Positions 1 to 8,653 are shown, counted from the stretch's first letter. The stretch: 29,735 bases of DNA from an uncultured Eubacterium sp. (GCA_937894585.1 CALBGO010000092.1:1-29735), one strand, 5' to 3'. Notes: generated from the letters alone by a model not told the origin. Made by a program: numbers and translations.

Positions 1-27
1 AACTTTTTTTAAATATTTCCCAATTTA

Positions 28-531
28 CTATTGACTATTCATAGTTGGTCTCCTGTATTCAAAGAACTGATAGCCTATGCCTTTTTCTTCCATCGGTTCA
101 CTGCTCCGGACAATCTCAAATTCCGGCAGCTCATCCAAATTCACAAACCATGTGTCAGCCGGAAATTCTCCGTTGATTTTTGTAATATAACAAGTATCGC
201 ACTTGTGCAGAAAGTCCCTGTAAACCTTGCCGCCGCCGATAAGCATTACATCTTCGGGATTTCTCCCTGCCAGAAGCTCATCCAGTTCCGCCTCGCTGTG
301 TACGACGGTAACGCCTTCCGGCTGATAATCTTTTCTTGTAGTCAGTACAATGTTTTCCCGATTAGGCAGGGGTTTTCCGCCGGGAAGGCTCTCTAAAGTC
401 GGTCTTCCCATAACCACAGTCTTTCCCATAGTTTTCTCTTTAAAATATTTCAAGTCGCCGGATAAATGGCAAAGCAGTCCGCCCTTATATCCGATAGCCC
501 AATTTTTATCTGCTGCAAGTATCAGTTTCAC
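28..531 (-). CDS. folA: Dihydrofolate reductase
   Basis: Reduces dihydrofolate to tetrahydrofolate with NADPH, regenerating the cofactor oxidised by thymidylate synthase, whose gene lies just upstream. The 167-residue product has the normal family length and the DHFR landmarks: LILAADKNWAIG at the N-terminus, the GKTVVMGRPTLESLP segment, and the IGGGKVYRDFL nucleotide-binding segment. I chose the GTG at 531 because AGAGGA lies about 9 nt upstream and the protein then begins directly at the first beta strand. A longer frame to 573 adds 14 residues that do not look like DHFR and has no ribosome site. It is the last gene of the operon seen here. About 295 nt of repeat-rich spacer separate it from thyA, so it may also have separate control. 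Confidence 0.95.
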   Translation of the reverse strand: MKLILAADKNWAIGYKGGLLCHLSGDLKYFKEKTMGKTVVMGRPTLESLPGGKPLPNRENIVLTTRKDYQPEGVTVVHSEAELDELLAGRNPEDVMLIGGGKVYRDFLHKCDTCYITKINGEFPADTWFVNLDELPEFEIVRSSEPMEEKGIGYQFFEYRRPTMNSQ

Positions 532-560
532 TGTTTTCGTTCCTCTTCCTCGGGAATTCT

Positions 561-748
561 CTGACAAAATCAAAGCTATTTTTGCGTTTTGTCAGGAAAC
601 CTGCCCTTTTCTACCAAAATTCATTAAAGAATCGTTCTCTTCGCTGACAAAACTGACAATTTTTTTGAAATCTGTCAAGTTTGTCACCTTTTTTCAAAAA
701 TACACTGACAGAACTAACAAGTAAAAATATTTTTGTCAGTTTTGTCAG
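561..748. repeat. TGACAAAA-type inverted repeat cluster between thyA and folA
   Basis: The spacer carries at least eight copies, in both orientations, of a short CTGACAAAA or TTTTGTCAG unit. A perfect 16-nt inverted repeat pairs 644-659 (ctgacaaaactgacaa) with 733-748. A 9-nt pair lies at 561-569 and 587-595. Inside the large stem, tttttgaaa near 661-669 can pair with tttcaaaaa near 693-701. The RNA could fold into nested hairpins before folA. No convincing promoter was found inside it. An open frame on the minus strand (611-799) exists only because the repeat lacks stops in that frame. Confidence 0.75.
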
Positions 749-791
749 TAAGAATGCTTCGCTCTCTTGGGGCGCAAAAGCATAAGGACTT

Positions 792-818
792 CCCTGCAAT
801 TTCCTGCGGAAATTGGGG
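792..818 (-). other. Hairpin just after thyA
   Basis: The arms caatttcc (797-804) and ggaaattg (808-815) form an 8-bp stem with a 3-nt loop, flanked by ccc and ggg. On the minus strand it follows the thyA stop by about 10 nt. It is not followed by a T-run, so it is more likely an mRNA 3'-end stabiliser or processing site than an intrinsic terminator. Confidence 0.4.
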
Positions 819-826
819 CAAGACCA

Positions 827-1657
827 TTATACCGCGATGGGAATGTTTTTAATCTGTTCGTTTTTCCGATAATCTTCTATAATAATGTCGTCTGTGGTAA
901 AGTCATAGAAGTCTTTTATATCCGGATTGAGTCTGAACTTCGGCGCCGGGTACTGCGGACGCTCAATCAGTTCTCTGATAATCGGCACATGACGGTCATA
1001 GATATGAGCATCGGCAATGACATGAACAAGCTCTCCCGGAACCAGTCCGCATACCTGTGCCAGCATATGTACCAGCACGGAATACTGCACCACATTCCAG
1101 TTATTTGCTGCCAGAATATCCTGAGATCTCTGGTTTAACACAGCATTCAATTTATTCCCTGTCACATTGAAGGTCATACTGTAAGCACACGGCTCCAGCC
1201 CCATCTCTGAAAGATCCGCGAAATTATAGATATTGGTCATAATTCTGCGGGAATAAGGGGTATTTTTCAGCTGCCAGATTACATTATCCACCTGATCCAT
1301 CTCGCCCTGGGCAAAACGGTATTTTATACCCATTTGATAACCGTAGGCTTTACCGATGGAGCCGTTTTCGTCAGCCCATTCATCCCAAATATGACCTTTC
1401 AGATCCTTAATATTGTTGGATTTTTTCTGCCAAATCCACAGCATTTCGTCCACTGCCGTTTTAATTGCCGTCGGTCGAAGGGTCAAAGCCGGAAATTCTT
1501 CGGAAAGGTCATAACGGTTTACCACACCGAAATTCTTGATCGTGTGAGCAGGCGTGCCGTCTTCCCATCTTGCCCGCACCTGCTGACCTTCACTGGAAAA
1601 TCCGTTTTCCAAAATGCCTCGGCACATATTTACAAATAACACATCTGCTTTACTCAT
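827..1657 (-). CDS. thyA: Thymidylate synthase (ThyA type)
   Basis: Converts dUMP to dTMP using methylene-tetrahydrofolate and releases dihydrofolate, which the downstream FolA recycles. The 276-residue protein has the catalytic cysteine in EPCAYSM (Cys157), followed by the phosphate-binding LNQRSQD (residues 174-180), the NVVQYSVLVHMLAQVCGL helix and the DAHIYDRH segment. The sequence is clearly ThyA but divergent: the usual PCH-type context reads PCAYSM and the usual DVFLG region reads DILAANNW. The ATG at 1657 follows AAAGGAGAAACC. It lies 32 nt after mrnC. In many Clostridia the corresponding slot is occupied by the unrelated flavin-dependent ThyX, so this genome appears to use the folate-oxidising route, which requires FolA. 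Confidence 0.95.
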   Translation of the reverse strand: MSKADVLFVNMCRGILENGFSSEGQQVRARWEDGTPAHTIKNFGVVNRYDLSEEFPALTLRPTAIKTAVDEMLWIWQKKSNNIKDLKGHIWDEWADENGSIGKAYGYQMGIKYRFAQGEMDQVDNVIWQLKNTPYSRRIMTNIYNFADLSEMGLEPCAYSMTFNVTGNKLNAVLNQRSQDILAANNWNVVQYSVLVHMLAQVCGLVPGELVHVIADAHIYDRHVPIIRELIERPQYPAPKFRLNPDIKDFYDFTTDDIIIEDYRKNEQIKNIPIAV

Positions 1658-1689
1658 GGTTTCTCCTTTACGCTGCTCATGATTTTGCT

Positions 1690-2088
1690 TTATTCAGCGG
1701 CTTCGATCCGGCGGACTGCTTCATTGGCAACCTCAAAAAGTCTCTCCCGCCGGTCTGAAAAGTACAAATATCCCAGCAAAGCTTCAAAAGCGGTCGCCAG
1801 CTTGTATGCCACCGGTCCCGCACTTCTTGATTTGGACACGCTTTTGTGGTTTCGCGCCCGCTTCACAAGAGCAATTTCATCATCGGTCAGGAAATCCTGC
1901 AGCAAAGATTTCACCGCATAAGCCTGCGCATCGGCTTTTACATAGCGCACTGCCGCCCGGTGAAGTCTGTCCGCACGGCATTCTCCCGCCGCCATCACAT
2001 ATTCTCTTACAAATACTTCATAAACGGCATCGCCTATAAAAGCCAATGCCGTTGTATTGATTTCTTTCGGATTCAGTTTTTCCATCAT
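1690..2088 (-). CDS. mrnC: Mini-ribonuclease 3
   Basis: A small RNase III-like nuclease that matures 23S rRNA ends and lacks a separate double-stranded-RNA-binding domain. The 132-residue product matches the family length. It carries the RNase III catalytic signature LAFIGDAVYEVFVREY near residues 16-31 and the second acidic segment in ATAFEALLGYLYF near residue 100. The start is one of two adjacent ATG codons (2088 or 2085). AAGGAG overlaps the end of cysS about 16 nt upstream, a long spacing that suggests translational coupling to cysS, which ends 13 nt before. Order cysS-mrnC is the classic Firmicutes arrangement. Confidence 0.93.
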   Translation of the reverse strand: MMEKLNPKEINTTALAFIGDAVYEVFVREYVMAAGECRADRLHRAAVRYVKADAQAYAVKSLLQDFLTDDEIALVKRARNHKSVSKSRSAGPVAYKLATAFEALLGYLYFSDRRERLFEVANEAVRRIEAAE

Positions 2089-2101
2089 AGTCTGACTGCT
2101 G

Positions 2102-3502
2102 TTACTCCTTTATGATCTGCACGCCCTGCGGTGTATCCTTCAGAGTAATCCCTCTCTCTTTAAGAAGATCTCGGATTTCGTCAGCTCTTGCGAAGTTCTT
2201 TGCTTTTCTGGCTTCCTGTCTCTCGTCCACCAGCTTCTGAATGTCTTCGTCCACGGAATTATCCTCTTCAGTCTGCAAAAGTCCCAGCACATCCGCAAAT
2301 TCCATCAAAGTCTCTAAAGAAGCCTGAGCAAATGCTCTGCTTGCGCCGTCCTTTACCGCTGTGTTGATGGCTGTCACCAGTTCAAAGACCGCACTGATTG
2401 CGTCCGCCGTATTCAAATCGTCGTCCATAGCGCAGATAAATTCACCTCTGAACTTCTCATAACCTGCCAAAGCTTCTTTTTCGGCATCAGTCATATCGCC
2501 GTCTGCGCCCGCGCCTGTCAGATAAGCCAGGTTTTCCTTGCAGTTTTCCATTCTGCCAAGGCCTGCCTTAGCCTGTTCCATCAGTGTGTCAGAGAAGTTG
2601 ATCGGACTTCTGTAGTGACCGGACAGCAGGAAGAAACGCATTACTTCGCCGCTGTAGTCTTTGAGAATATCTCTTACTGTAAAGAAGTTGCCCTTGGATT
2701 TGGACATTTTCTCGTTGTCGATGGTGATATAGCCGTTGTGCATCCAGTAATGCGCAAACGGTACGCCGTTGCAGCATTCGGACTGAGCAATCTCGTTCTC
2801 ATGGTGCGGGAACTGCAGGTCCTGTCCGCCTGCGTGAATGTCAATAGTCTCACCCAAATGCTTTCTGGACATGGCGGAGCACTCGATGTGCCAGCCCGGT
2901 CTGCCCATACCCCACGGAGACTCCCAAGCAATTTCATCATCGGTCTTTCTTGCCTTCCACAGTGCGAAATCCAGCGGATCCTGTTTCACCTCGCCAATGG
3001 CAATTCTTGCACCGGCTTCCAAATCGTCAATATTCTGTCCGGAAAGTTTGCCGTATTCCGGGAATTTTCTGGTGGAGAAATAAACATCGCCATCTGCCTC
3101 ATAAGCAAAACCTTTTTCTACCAGTTTTGCCACAAAGTCAATAATATCAGGAATATGCTCCGACACTTTCGGATGCACATCTGCTTTTCTTACATTCAGC
3201 GCCCCCGCATCTTTATAGTATTCTCCGATATATTTTTCGGAAACCTCCGGTGCGGTAATGCCTTCTTCTCTGGCTCTGTTGATGATTTTATCGTCAACAT
3301 CGGTGAAATTCTGGACAAACTTCACCTTAAAGCCTCTGTACTCCATATATTTTCTCAGTGTATCGAATACAACGAAAGGTCTTGCGTTTCCGATATGGAA
3401 AAAGTTATATACGGTAGGTCCGCAGACATAAATAGACACTTCCCCTTCTTTAATCGGTACAAATTCTTCTTTTTTTCTGGTCAGTGTATTATAGATTTTC
3501 AT
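2102..3502 (-). CDS. cysS: Cysteinyl-tRNA synthetase
   Basis: Class I synthetase that attaches cysteine to its tRNA. The 466 residues contain the HIGH-type motif HIGN at 36-39, the KMSKS loop at 265-269, and the zinc ligands that discriminate cysteine: Cys27 in VCGPT, Cys208 in HIECSAM, and His233 and Glu237 in FPHHENEIAQ. The C-terminal part (from about 400) is the DALR and anticodon-binding region. The ATG at 3502 has AAAGGGAACGAAG before it and sits inside the end of cysE (14-nt overlap), so cysteine synthesis and cysteine charging are translated together. Confidence 0.97.
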   Translation of the reverse strand: MKIYNTLTRKKEEFVPIKEGEVSIYVCGPTVYNFFHIGNARPFVVFDTLRKYMEYRGFKVKFVQNFTDVDDKIINRAREEGITAPEVSEKYIGEYYKDAGALNVRKADVHPKVSEHIPDIIDFVAKLVEKGFAYEADGDVYFSTRKFPEYGKLSGQNIDDLEAGARIAIGEVKQDPLDFALWKARKTDDEIAWESPWGMGRPGWHIECSAMSRKHLGETIDIHAGGQDLQFPHHENEIAQSECCNGVPFAHYWMHNGYITIDNEKMSKSKGNFFTVRDILKDYSGEVMRFFLLSGHYRSPINFSDTLMEQAKAGLGRMENCKENLAYLTGAGADGDMTDAEKEALAGYEKFRGEFICAMDDDLNTADAISAVFELVTAINTAVKDGASRAFAQASLETLMEFADVLGLLQTEEDNSVDEDIQKLVDERQEARKAKNFARADEIRDLLKERGITLKDTPQGVQIIKE

Positions 3503-4160
3503 CTTCGTTCCCTTTCTCTTCCTGTTTGTTCAGCTGATTCAGCTTATTTTCCAGCATCACGATTCTTCTGCGCAGGCATTCAAGCTCCGTAGCCACAGGG
3601 TCAGGCAGATTAACCTGATTCAAATCCTCCGTGCTTTCTCCGTAGCGCTTTACAATTTTTCCTGGAATGCCCACTACGGTGCAGCCCGGCGGAATCTCTT
3701 TGAGCACAATGGAGCCGGAGCCGATTTTCACATCATCTCCTACCTTAAAAGGTCCCAAAACTCGCGCGCCGGAGCTGACAATCACCCTGTTCCCAATGGT
3801 CGGGTGACGCTTTCCCGAATCTTTTCCGGTACCGCCCAGGGTCACACCCTGATACAGCGTCACATCATCGCCGATTTCTGTGGTTTCTCCGATTACAACC
3901 GCCATACCGTGATCGATAAAACAACGCCGTCCGATAACCGCTCCCGGGTGAATTTCAATACCTGTAAAAAATCTGGTCAGCTGGGAAATGATTCTCGCCA
4001 GCAGTTTCAGGTTATGCTTGTAAAGAAAGTGGGCAGGCTTGTGCCAAATCAGCGCCCAAATGCCCGGATAACAGAGAAGCACCTCCAGACTGTTTCTCGC
4101 TGCCGGGTCCTTTTTCAAGACAGTCTGAATATCTTCTCTTACATCTCTAAAAAATGCCAT
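3489..4160 (-). CDS. cysE: Serine O-acetyltransferase
   Basis: Makes O-acetylserine from serine and acetyl-CoA, the first step of cysteine synthesis. The 223-residue protein has an N-terminal helical part (about 1-60) and a left-handed beta helix of hexapeptide repeats (about 65-170). The family landmarks are IEIHPGA, DHGMAVVIGE (His84 is the expected catalytic base), VTLGGTGK and KRHPTIG (His119). The C-terminus (about 195-223) is charged and probably a coiled tail (ECLRRRIVMLENKLNQL). The start has AAAGGAATTTAGAT upstream. The cysE-cysS order and overlap are typical of Firmicutes. Confidence 0.95.
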   Translation of the reverse strand: MAFFRDVREDIQTVLKKDPAARNSLEVLLCYPGIWALIWHKPAHFLYKHNLKLLARIISQLTRFFTGIEIHPGAVIGRRCFIDHGMAVVIGETTEIGDDVTLYQGVTLGGTGKDSGKRHPTIGNRVIVSSGARVLGPFKVGDDVKIGSGSIVLKEIPPGCTVVGIPGKIVKRYGESTEDLNQVNLPDPVATELECLRRRIVMLENKLNQLNKQEEKGNEDENL

Positions 4161-4221
4161 ATCTAAATTCCTTTCTTCTGCTCGCGCCTGAATCCCGCCG
4201 CGAAAATCTGCGGAATTCAGC

Positions 4222-4698
4222 CTATTCTACAACAATGGTTTTAATTTTTACAGGGGTCAGCGGGCAGTCCATTCTGTCGGTCTTTACATTTACGATTTCC
4301 TGCGCAACTTCCATTCCCTCTGTAATTTTGCCGAAAGAGGCATATTGTCCGTCGAGGTGCGGGGCGTCGGCTACCATGATAAAGAACTGAGAACCCGCAG
4401 TATCCGGCATCATGGTTCTTGCCATGGATAATACACCGGTAGTATGCTTCAGGTCGTTCTTTACGCCGTTCATGGTGAACTCGCCCTTAATACAGTATCC
4501 CGGACCGCCTGTCCCGTTACCCTTCGGACAGCCGCCCTGAATCATAAATCCCGGAATCACTCTGTGGAAAGTAAGCCCGTTATAAAAACCTTCGTTTGCT
4601 AATTTTTCAAAGTTTTCTACGGTAATCGGCGCAATGTCTTCGTAAAGCTCGCCTTTCATTACACCGCCGTTTTCCATTTCAATTGTCACTTTTTTCAT
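4222..4698 (-). CDS. Cyclophilin-type peptidyl-prolyl isomerase
   Basis: Catalyses cis-trans isomerisation of proline peptide bonds in the cytoplasm; no signal peptide is present. The 158-residue length is typical of small bacterial cyclophilins. The active-site strand FHRVIPGFMIQGG (residues 44-56, catalytic Arg46) is intact, as are GSQFFIMVADAPHLDGQYASFG and GVLSMART. The position usually held by a cyclosporin-contacting tryptophan before LDG is histidine here, as in many bacterial members. The start is preceded by AAAGGAGACGAATACA. It follows the Nudix gene by 14 nt and precedes cysE by 61 nt, within the same operon. Confidence 0.93.
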   Translation of the reverse strand: MKKVTIEMENGGVMKGELYEDIAPITVENFEKLANEGFYNGLTFHRVIPGFMIQGGCPKGNGTGGPGYCIKGEFTMNGVKNDLKHTTGVLSMARTMMPDTAGSQFFIMVADAPHLDGQYASFGKITEGMEVAQEIVNVKTDRMDCPLTPVKIKTIVVE

Positions 4699-4712
4699 TG
4701 TATTCGTCTCCT

Positions 4713-5174
4713 TTACTCTTTATATCTCAATTTATAATAGGTCATTCCGTTTTTTTCTTCTTCCAGTATACTCCAGATTTCGTCGTTGAAAAAGGCCGGA
4801 TATACATATTCCAGACCATCGATTTCTTCCTTCGACATAAACCTGATCTCTCTAAGCACCTGGTGCGCTTTATCAAATTCCGGGTCATATCCCAAAGTCA
4901 GCTCACCGCCGACTGCTTCCCCGATCATATAATTGACAAACCGCTGTCCCCGCTCTTCCGAAACCTCTTCAATATGCCACGCCACACCGGTTACCTCGAT
5001 GTCAAGGCCTGTTTCTTCCTTTGCTTCGCGCACAGCAGCCTCAATAGAATTTTCACCTTCTTCGATACCGCCTCCGGGAACCATCCAAATATCTTTATCT
5101 TCGTGGTGCTGTCTTACCATCAGTATCTTTCCCTTTCCGTCGGGAATCACCACTCTTACTCCGCCTACCCACAT
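4713..5174 (-). CDS. Nudix hydrolase
   Basis: Hydrolyses a nucleoside diphosphate linked to another group; the actual substrate cannot be read from the sequence. The 153-residue protein holds a complete Nudix box (G-x5-E-x7-REUxEExGU) around residues 36-58, with REAKEETGL as its core. The N-terminal strand GGVRVVIPDGKGKILMV and the PGGGIEEGE entry are typical of the MutT/ADP-ribose hydrolase group. Its ATG lies inside the last codons of the chromate-transporter gene (10-nt overlap), so it is probably translationally coupled to a membrane-transport gene with no obvious functional link. Confidence 0.9.
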   Translation of the reverse strand: MWVGGVRVVIPDGKGKILMVRQHHEDKDIWMVPGGGIEEGENSIEAAVREAKEETGLDIEVTGVAWHIEEVSEERGQRFVNYMIGEAVGGELTLGYDPEFDKAHQVLREIRFMSKEEIDGLEYVYPAFFNDEIWSILEEEKNGMTYYKLRYKE

Positions 5175-5692
5175 AATAATGCTCCAATCACGCCTGCGCC
5201 GATTACAATCATTACAGGACTCATCTTAAACTTACCTGCCAAAACCACCGTCACTGCTGTAATACAGATTGTTATAGGATCAAACTCCGCAAAAGCACTC
5301 TGTCCCATAAAAACCACCGCTGAGCCGATCAGTCCTACAGTAACCGGACGGATGCCCGCAAAAGCACTTTCCATAATCCTGCTGTTTTTAAATTTATTTA
5401 TAAAACCGCATACCAGAATAACCAGAACAAAAGACGGCAGCGCCACACCGAAAGTCGCGGCAAAAGCGCCTGCGTATCCTGCACAGTTAAACCCTACATA
5501 AGTTGCAGCATTAACTGCAATAGGTCCGGGCGTCACCTGAGAAATCGCCACTAAGTTGGAGAATTCGTCAGCCGACATAAGTCCGAATTCTTTTGCTCCC
5601 TGATAAATAATTGGCAGCATTGCCATACCGCCTCCAAACCCAAACAGTCCGATTTTGGCAAATACGAAAAACAGCTGTAAGTAAACCGTCAT
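5165..5692 (-). CDS. Chromate transporter family subunit (second of pair)
   Basis: Single-domain CHR-family membrane protein of 175 residues, about half of the long ChrA form. It has the family marks FGFGGGMAMLP near residue 17-27 and SQVTPGPIAVNAATYVG near 51-67, and four to six hydrophobic segments, including ALPSFVLVILVCGF. Short CHR proteins usually work as a pair encoded by neighbouring genes, and that is what is seen here. Family members export chromate, but in anaerobes the physiological anion is often unknown. It starts with ATGA, overlapping the stop of its partner, and its own stop lies inside the Nudix start. Confidence 0.9.
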   Translation of the reverse strand: MTVYLQLFFVFAKIGLFGFGGGMAMLPIIYQGAKEFGLMSADEFSNLVAISQVTPGPIAVNAATYVGFNCAGYAGAFAATFGVALPSFVLVILVCGFINKFKNSRIMESAFAGIRPVTVGLIGSAVVFMGQSAFAEFDPITICITAVTVVLAGKFKMSPVMIVIGAGVIGALLCG

Positions 5693-6273
5693 TTCGAATC
5701 ACCTGCCTTCCCGCGCCGATCGGAAACCGCAGTATAAATCAACCCTGCTGCAATGCCTGCGAGAATTGCCCAGACAGCATTCAGTTCAAAGACTGTAATC
5801 ACAACAAAAGAAAGTACTCCCGCAGTCCAGGCAAAAGGCGTTTTCAGAACCTTTTTTCCTACCTTATACGCCGAGAATGCAATTAAACCTGTTGCCGCAG
5901 CTTTAATTCCCTTCAGTGCGCCGTTGACATAGGCATTGTCGCCGAGCCCGTGAAGCAGCTTCACAATCAGAATGATAATGATAAAGCTGGGCAGTATAAC
6001 GCCTGCCGTTGCGCAGACGGCTCCGGCAAAACCTTTCTTTCTGTGACCGATATAGGTCGCCATATTAATGGCGATAACACCGGGAAGCGCCTGACTCACC
6101 GCAATACAGTCCACTGCCTCTTCTTCTGTCATCCACTTTTTTCGGTTCACCACAATATCCTGAATCAGCGGAATCATTGCCATACCGCCGCCGATTGTGA
6201 ACAGCCCCAGCTTAAAAAAAGACCAGAAAAGCTGCAGGTATAAATTTTCTTTTATTCTATTTATAATATTCAT
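5689..6273 (-). CDS. Chromate transporter family subunit (first of pair)
   Basis: Single-domain CHR-family membrane protein, 194 residues, paired with the next gene. The N-terminal motif reads LFTIGGGMAMIPLI, and the second signature reads SQALPGVIAINMATYIG, followed by VILPSFIIIILIVKLL. The two subunits are clear paralogues with the same order of motifs, which fits an antiparallel heterodimer. Its stop overlaps the next start by 4 nt (ATGA), and its own start overlaps the TRIC-like gene by 4 nt, so stoichiometry is probably set by coupled translation. Confidence 0.9.
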   Translation of the reverse strand: MNIINRIKENLYLQLFWSFFKLGLFTIGGGMAMIPLIQDIVVNRKKWMTEEEAVDCIAVSQALPGVIAINMATYIGHRKKGFAGAVCATAGVILPSFIIIILIVKLLHGLGDNAYVNGALKGIKAAATGLIAFSAYKVGKKVLKTPFAWTAGVLSFVVITVFELNAVWAILAGIAAGLIYTAVSDRRGKAGDSK

Positions 6274-6890
6274 TCGTCCATCAGCCTTACTTTACCCAGA
6301 TGCAGATCCTTAAAAATCGCCACCAGCCTGACGACAAGAGTAATTCCGAAGCAGATATAAAGAGCCATATCGTAATCGACTCTGTTAAACGCAAGGCCGT
6401 ATGCAATCGCACCGACAATCGATGCAACTGCATAGACTTCTCTTCGGAAACACCTTGGAATCTCCTGTACGAAAACATCTCGCAGAACTCCGCCGAAGGT
6501 TCCGGTCAAAACCCCCGTAGTAATCACAAAATACACTTCTTCATGACCTGCAAGAGCTGCGACTTCAGCCCCGACAGCTGTGAAGGCAGCAAGCCCCACA
6601 GCATCGGCAACTGAAACAAGATGGGAGATTTTCTTAATTCTTTTATAAAACAGTATTACGACAACCGCTGTACCCAGACTGGCAAAGGCATATGTAGGAT
6701 CTGCAAGGGCAGCCGGAATATGCCGGTCTACCAGAAGATCTCTGATGATGCCGCCGCCCACCGCCGTAATAATTGCCATAAAACAAATGCCGTAATAATC
6801 GAGCCTCTTTTCGATCGCCACAACTGCTCCCGATACTGCAAAAGCAATAGTACCGATCCACTCCATTACTGTAAAAAAATCAGAACTCAC
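6270..6890 (-). CDS. Trimeric intracellular cation channel (TRIC/UPF0126) family protein
   Basis: Inner-membrane protein of 206 residues with about seven hydrophobic segments. It shows the duplicated family motif: AVGGGIIRDLL near residues 43-53 and FGGVLRDVF near 132-140. Bacterial TRIC homologues conduct potassium or sodium; the UPF0126 relatives were long annotated as YicG or YvgT and some have been proposed to move glycine, so the substrate is open. The start is GTG at 6890, one base after the proS stop, with a weak AGGG site, which suggests reinitiation after proS. It overlaps the chromate pair by 4 nt. Confidence 0.88.
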   Translation of the reverse strand: MSSDFFTVMEWIGTIAFAVSGAVVAIEKRLDYYGICFMAIITAVGGGIIRDLLVDRHIPAALADPTYAFASLGTAVVVILFYKRIKKISHLVSVADAVGLAAFTAVGAEVAALAGHEEVYFVITTGVLTGTFGGVLRDVFVQEIPRCFRREVYAVASIVGAIAYGLAFNRVDYDMALYICFGITLVVRLVAIFKDLHLGKVRLMDE

Positions 6891-6891
6891 T

Positions 6892-8625
6892 TTATTTTTC
6901 CCTGTTTACGATTTCAACTGCTCTTGCAATCGCCTCTTCAACAGTAATTTCTTCTTTTTCTGCGTCTCTTCTCAGCTTATACTCTACTTTGCCCTCGCCT
7001 GCCAGCTTTCCGACCGTAATTCTTACCGGAATGCCTAAAAGGTCGGCATCTTTGAATTTTACGCCGGGACGCTCTTTTCTGTCGTCAAGAAGCACCTCCA
7101 CACCGGCTGCCAAAAGATCTTTGTAAATTTTTTCTGCCGCAGCCGCCTGCACTTCGTCATCCGGCTTCACTAAGGTGATAATCACATGATAAGGCGCAAC
7201 TGACATCGGCCAGATAATGCCGTTTTCATCGTGGTGCTGTTCTACAACCGCAGCCAGAGTTCTCGTTACGCCGATACCGTAACACCCCATTACAATCGGC
7301 TGCTCTTTCTGATTCTCATCGGCATAAGTTGCACCCATAGATTCAGAATACTTGGTTCCCAGCTTAAATACCTGACCAACCTCGATACCTCTTGCGTGTT
7401 TCACAGGCGCGCCGCAGCAAGGACAAGGATCGCCTTCCTTCAATACTTTCAGGTCAGTTACGATATCGCCTTTGTAATCTCTGCCGTAGTTTACGTTGAT
7501 GAGATGGTGGTCTTCCTTGCACGCACCTGCACAAAGATTCTTAAGTCCCGGCAGTTCACTGTCCACGACAATCGTGCAGTCGTGCAGCCCGCAAGGACCG
7601 GTAAATCCGCCGACACAGCCGGTTGCATCGTGCATTTTTTCTTCATCGGCAAATTCGATGGAATGTTCGGCAATGCCCAGAGCATTGACAAGCTTAATCA
7701 TATTCAGCTCTCTATCGCCTCTGATAAATGCCGCCACATATCCGTTTTCTTCATTGGTTTCTTCGTCATAGGTTACAAAGAGCAGTGCCTTGATAGTCTG
7801 ATCCTGTGAAATGTTCAGGAAGTTTGCCACTTCTTCAATGGTCTTGGTTCCCGGTGTATGAACTTCTTCCATCGGAAGCTCCGCAACATCCGCCTGCGGC
7901 TTTGCATCCACACATTCGGCTCTTTCGGTGGTTGCCGCCATAGAACACTGCTCGCAGTATGCAATTTCACTTTCTCCCACTTCGGAGATAGCGGTAAATT
8001 CGTGGGAATTACTTCCGCCGATTGCGCCGGTATCGGCTTCCACCGGTCTGAAAGTCAGTCCGCAGCGGGTAAAAATTCTGTCATAAGCATTGTACATAGT
8101 CCGATAGCTTTCGTCCAGTCCCGCAAAATCCTTGTCAAAGGAATAAGCATCCTTCATAATAAATTCTCTGCTTCTCATCAGACCGAACCGAGGTCTTGCC
8201 TCATCTCTGTACTTCGTCTGAATCTGATACAGATTCATCGGAAGCTGTCTGTAAGAAGAAACATCGTTTCTGATTAAATCCGTAAAAATTTCTTCGTGGG
8301 TCGGTCCGAGACAGAAATCTCTGCCGTTTCTGTCCTTCAGTCTCCAAAGCTCAGGTCCGTAAGCAAACCATCTGCCCGATTCCTGCCAAAGTTCAGCAGG
8401 CTGCACTGCAGACATATGTATCTCCTGAGCGCCGGTTGCGTCCATTTCCTGTCTGATAATGTCTTCGATTTTACGAACGGATCTCCAGCCCAACGGCATA
8501 AAGCCGTATACGCCGGATACCAGCTTGCGAATCATACCGGTTCGAAGCAGCAGAATATGGCTTGGAATTTCTGCTTCATTCGGTACTTCTCTAAGTGTTT
8601 TTATATGCATTTTTGATAGTTTCAT
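6892..8625 (-). CDS. proS: Prolyl-tRNA synthetase, bacterial type
   Basis: Class II synthetase that charges tRNA-Pro. The 577 residues have the bacterial architecture: catalytic core with GFMPLGWRSVRKIEDIIRQE and YRDEARPRFGLMRSREF (motif 2), an editing insertion (YbaK-like, about 230-390, with GGFTGPCGLHDC) that removes mischarged alanine, then motif 3 GCYGIGVTRTLAAVVEQ and the anticodon domain (VAPYHVIITLV onward). A CPCCGAP cluster near 395-410 may bind zinc. The start has AAGGAG 10 nt upstream. It follows ispDF by 28 nt. In Bacillus the equivalent operon position holds gltX. Confidence 0.96.
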   Translation of the reverse strand: MKLSKMHIKTLREVPNEAEIPSHILLLRTGMIRKLVSGVYGFMPLGWRSVRKIEDIIRQEMDATGAQEIHMSAVQPAELWQESGRWFAYGPELWRLKDRNGRDFCLGPTHEEIFTDLIRNDVSSYRQLPMNLYQIQTKYRDEARPRFGLMRSREFIMKDAYSFDKDFAGLDESYRTMYNAYDRIFTRCGLTFRPVEADTGAIGGSNSHEFTAISEVGESEIAYCEQCSMAATTERAECVDAKPQADVAELPMEEVHTPGTKTIEEVANFLNISQDQTIKALLFVTYDEETNEENGYVAAFIRGDRELNMIKLVNALGIAEHSIEFADEEKMHDATGCVGGFTGPCGLHDCTIVVDSELPGLKNLCAGACKEDHHLINVNYGRDYKGDIVTDLKVLKEGDPCPCCGAPVKHARGIEVGQVFKLGTKYSESMGATYADENQKEQPIVMGCYGIGVTRTLAAVVEQHHDENGIIWPMSVAPYHVIITLVKPDDEVQAAAAEKIYKDLLAAGVEVLLDDRKERPGVKFKDADLLGIPVRITVGKLAGEGKVEYKLRRDAEKEEITVEEAIARAVEIVNREK

Positions 8626-8653
8626 CTGTTATATTCTCCTTGTTTCAAGTTTT

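Noticed and set aside
611..799. Minus-strand 62-codon frame between thyA and folA
   Set aside because: It is made of the TGACAAAA repeats, which have no stop in that frame; no ribosome site and no family resemblance.
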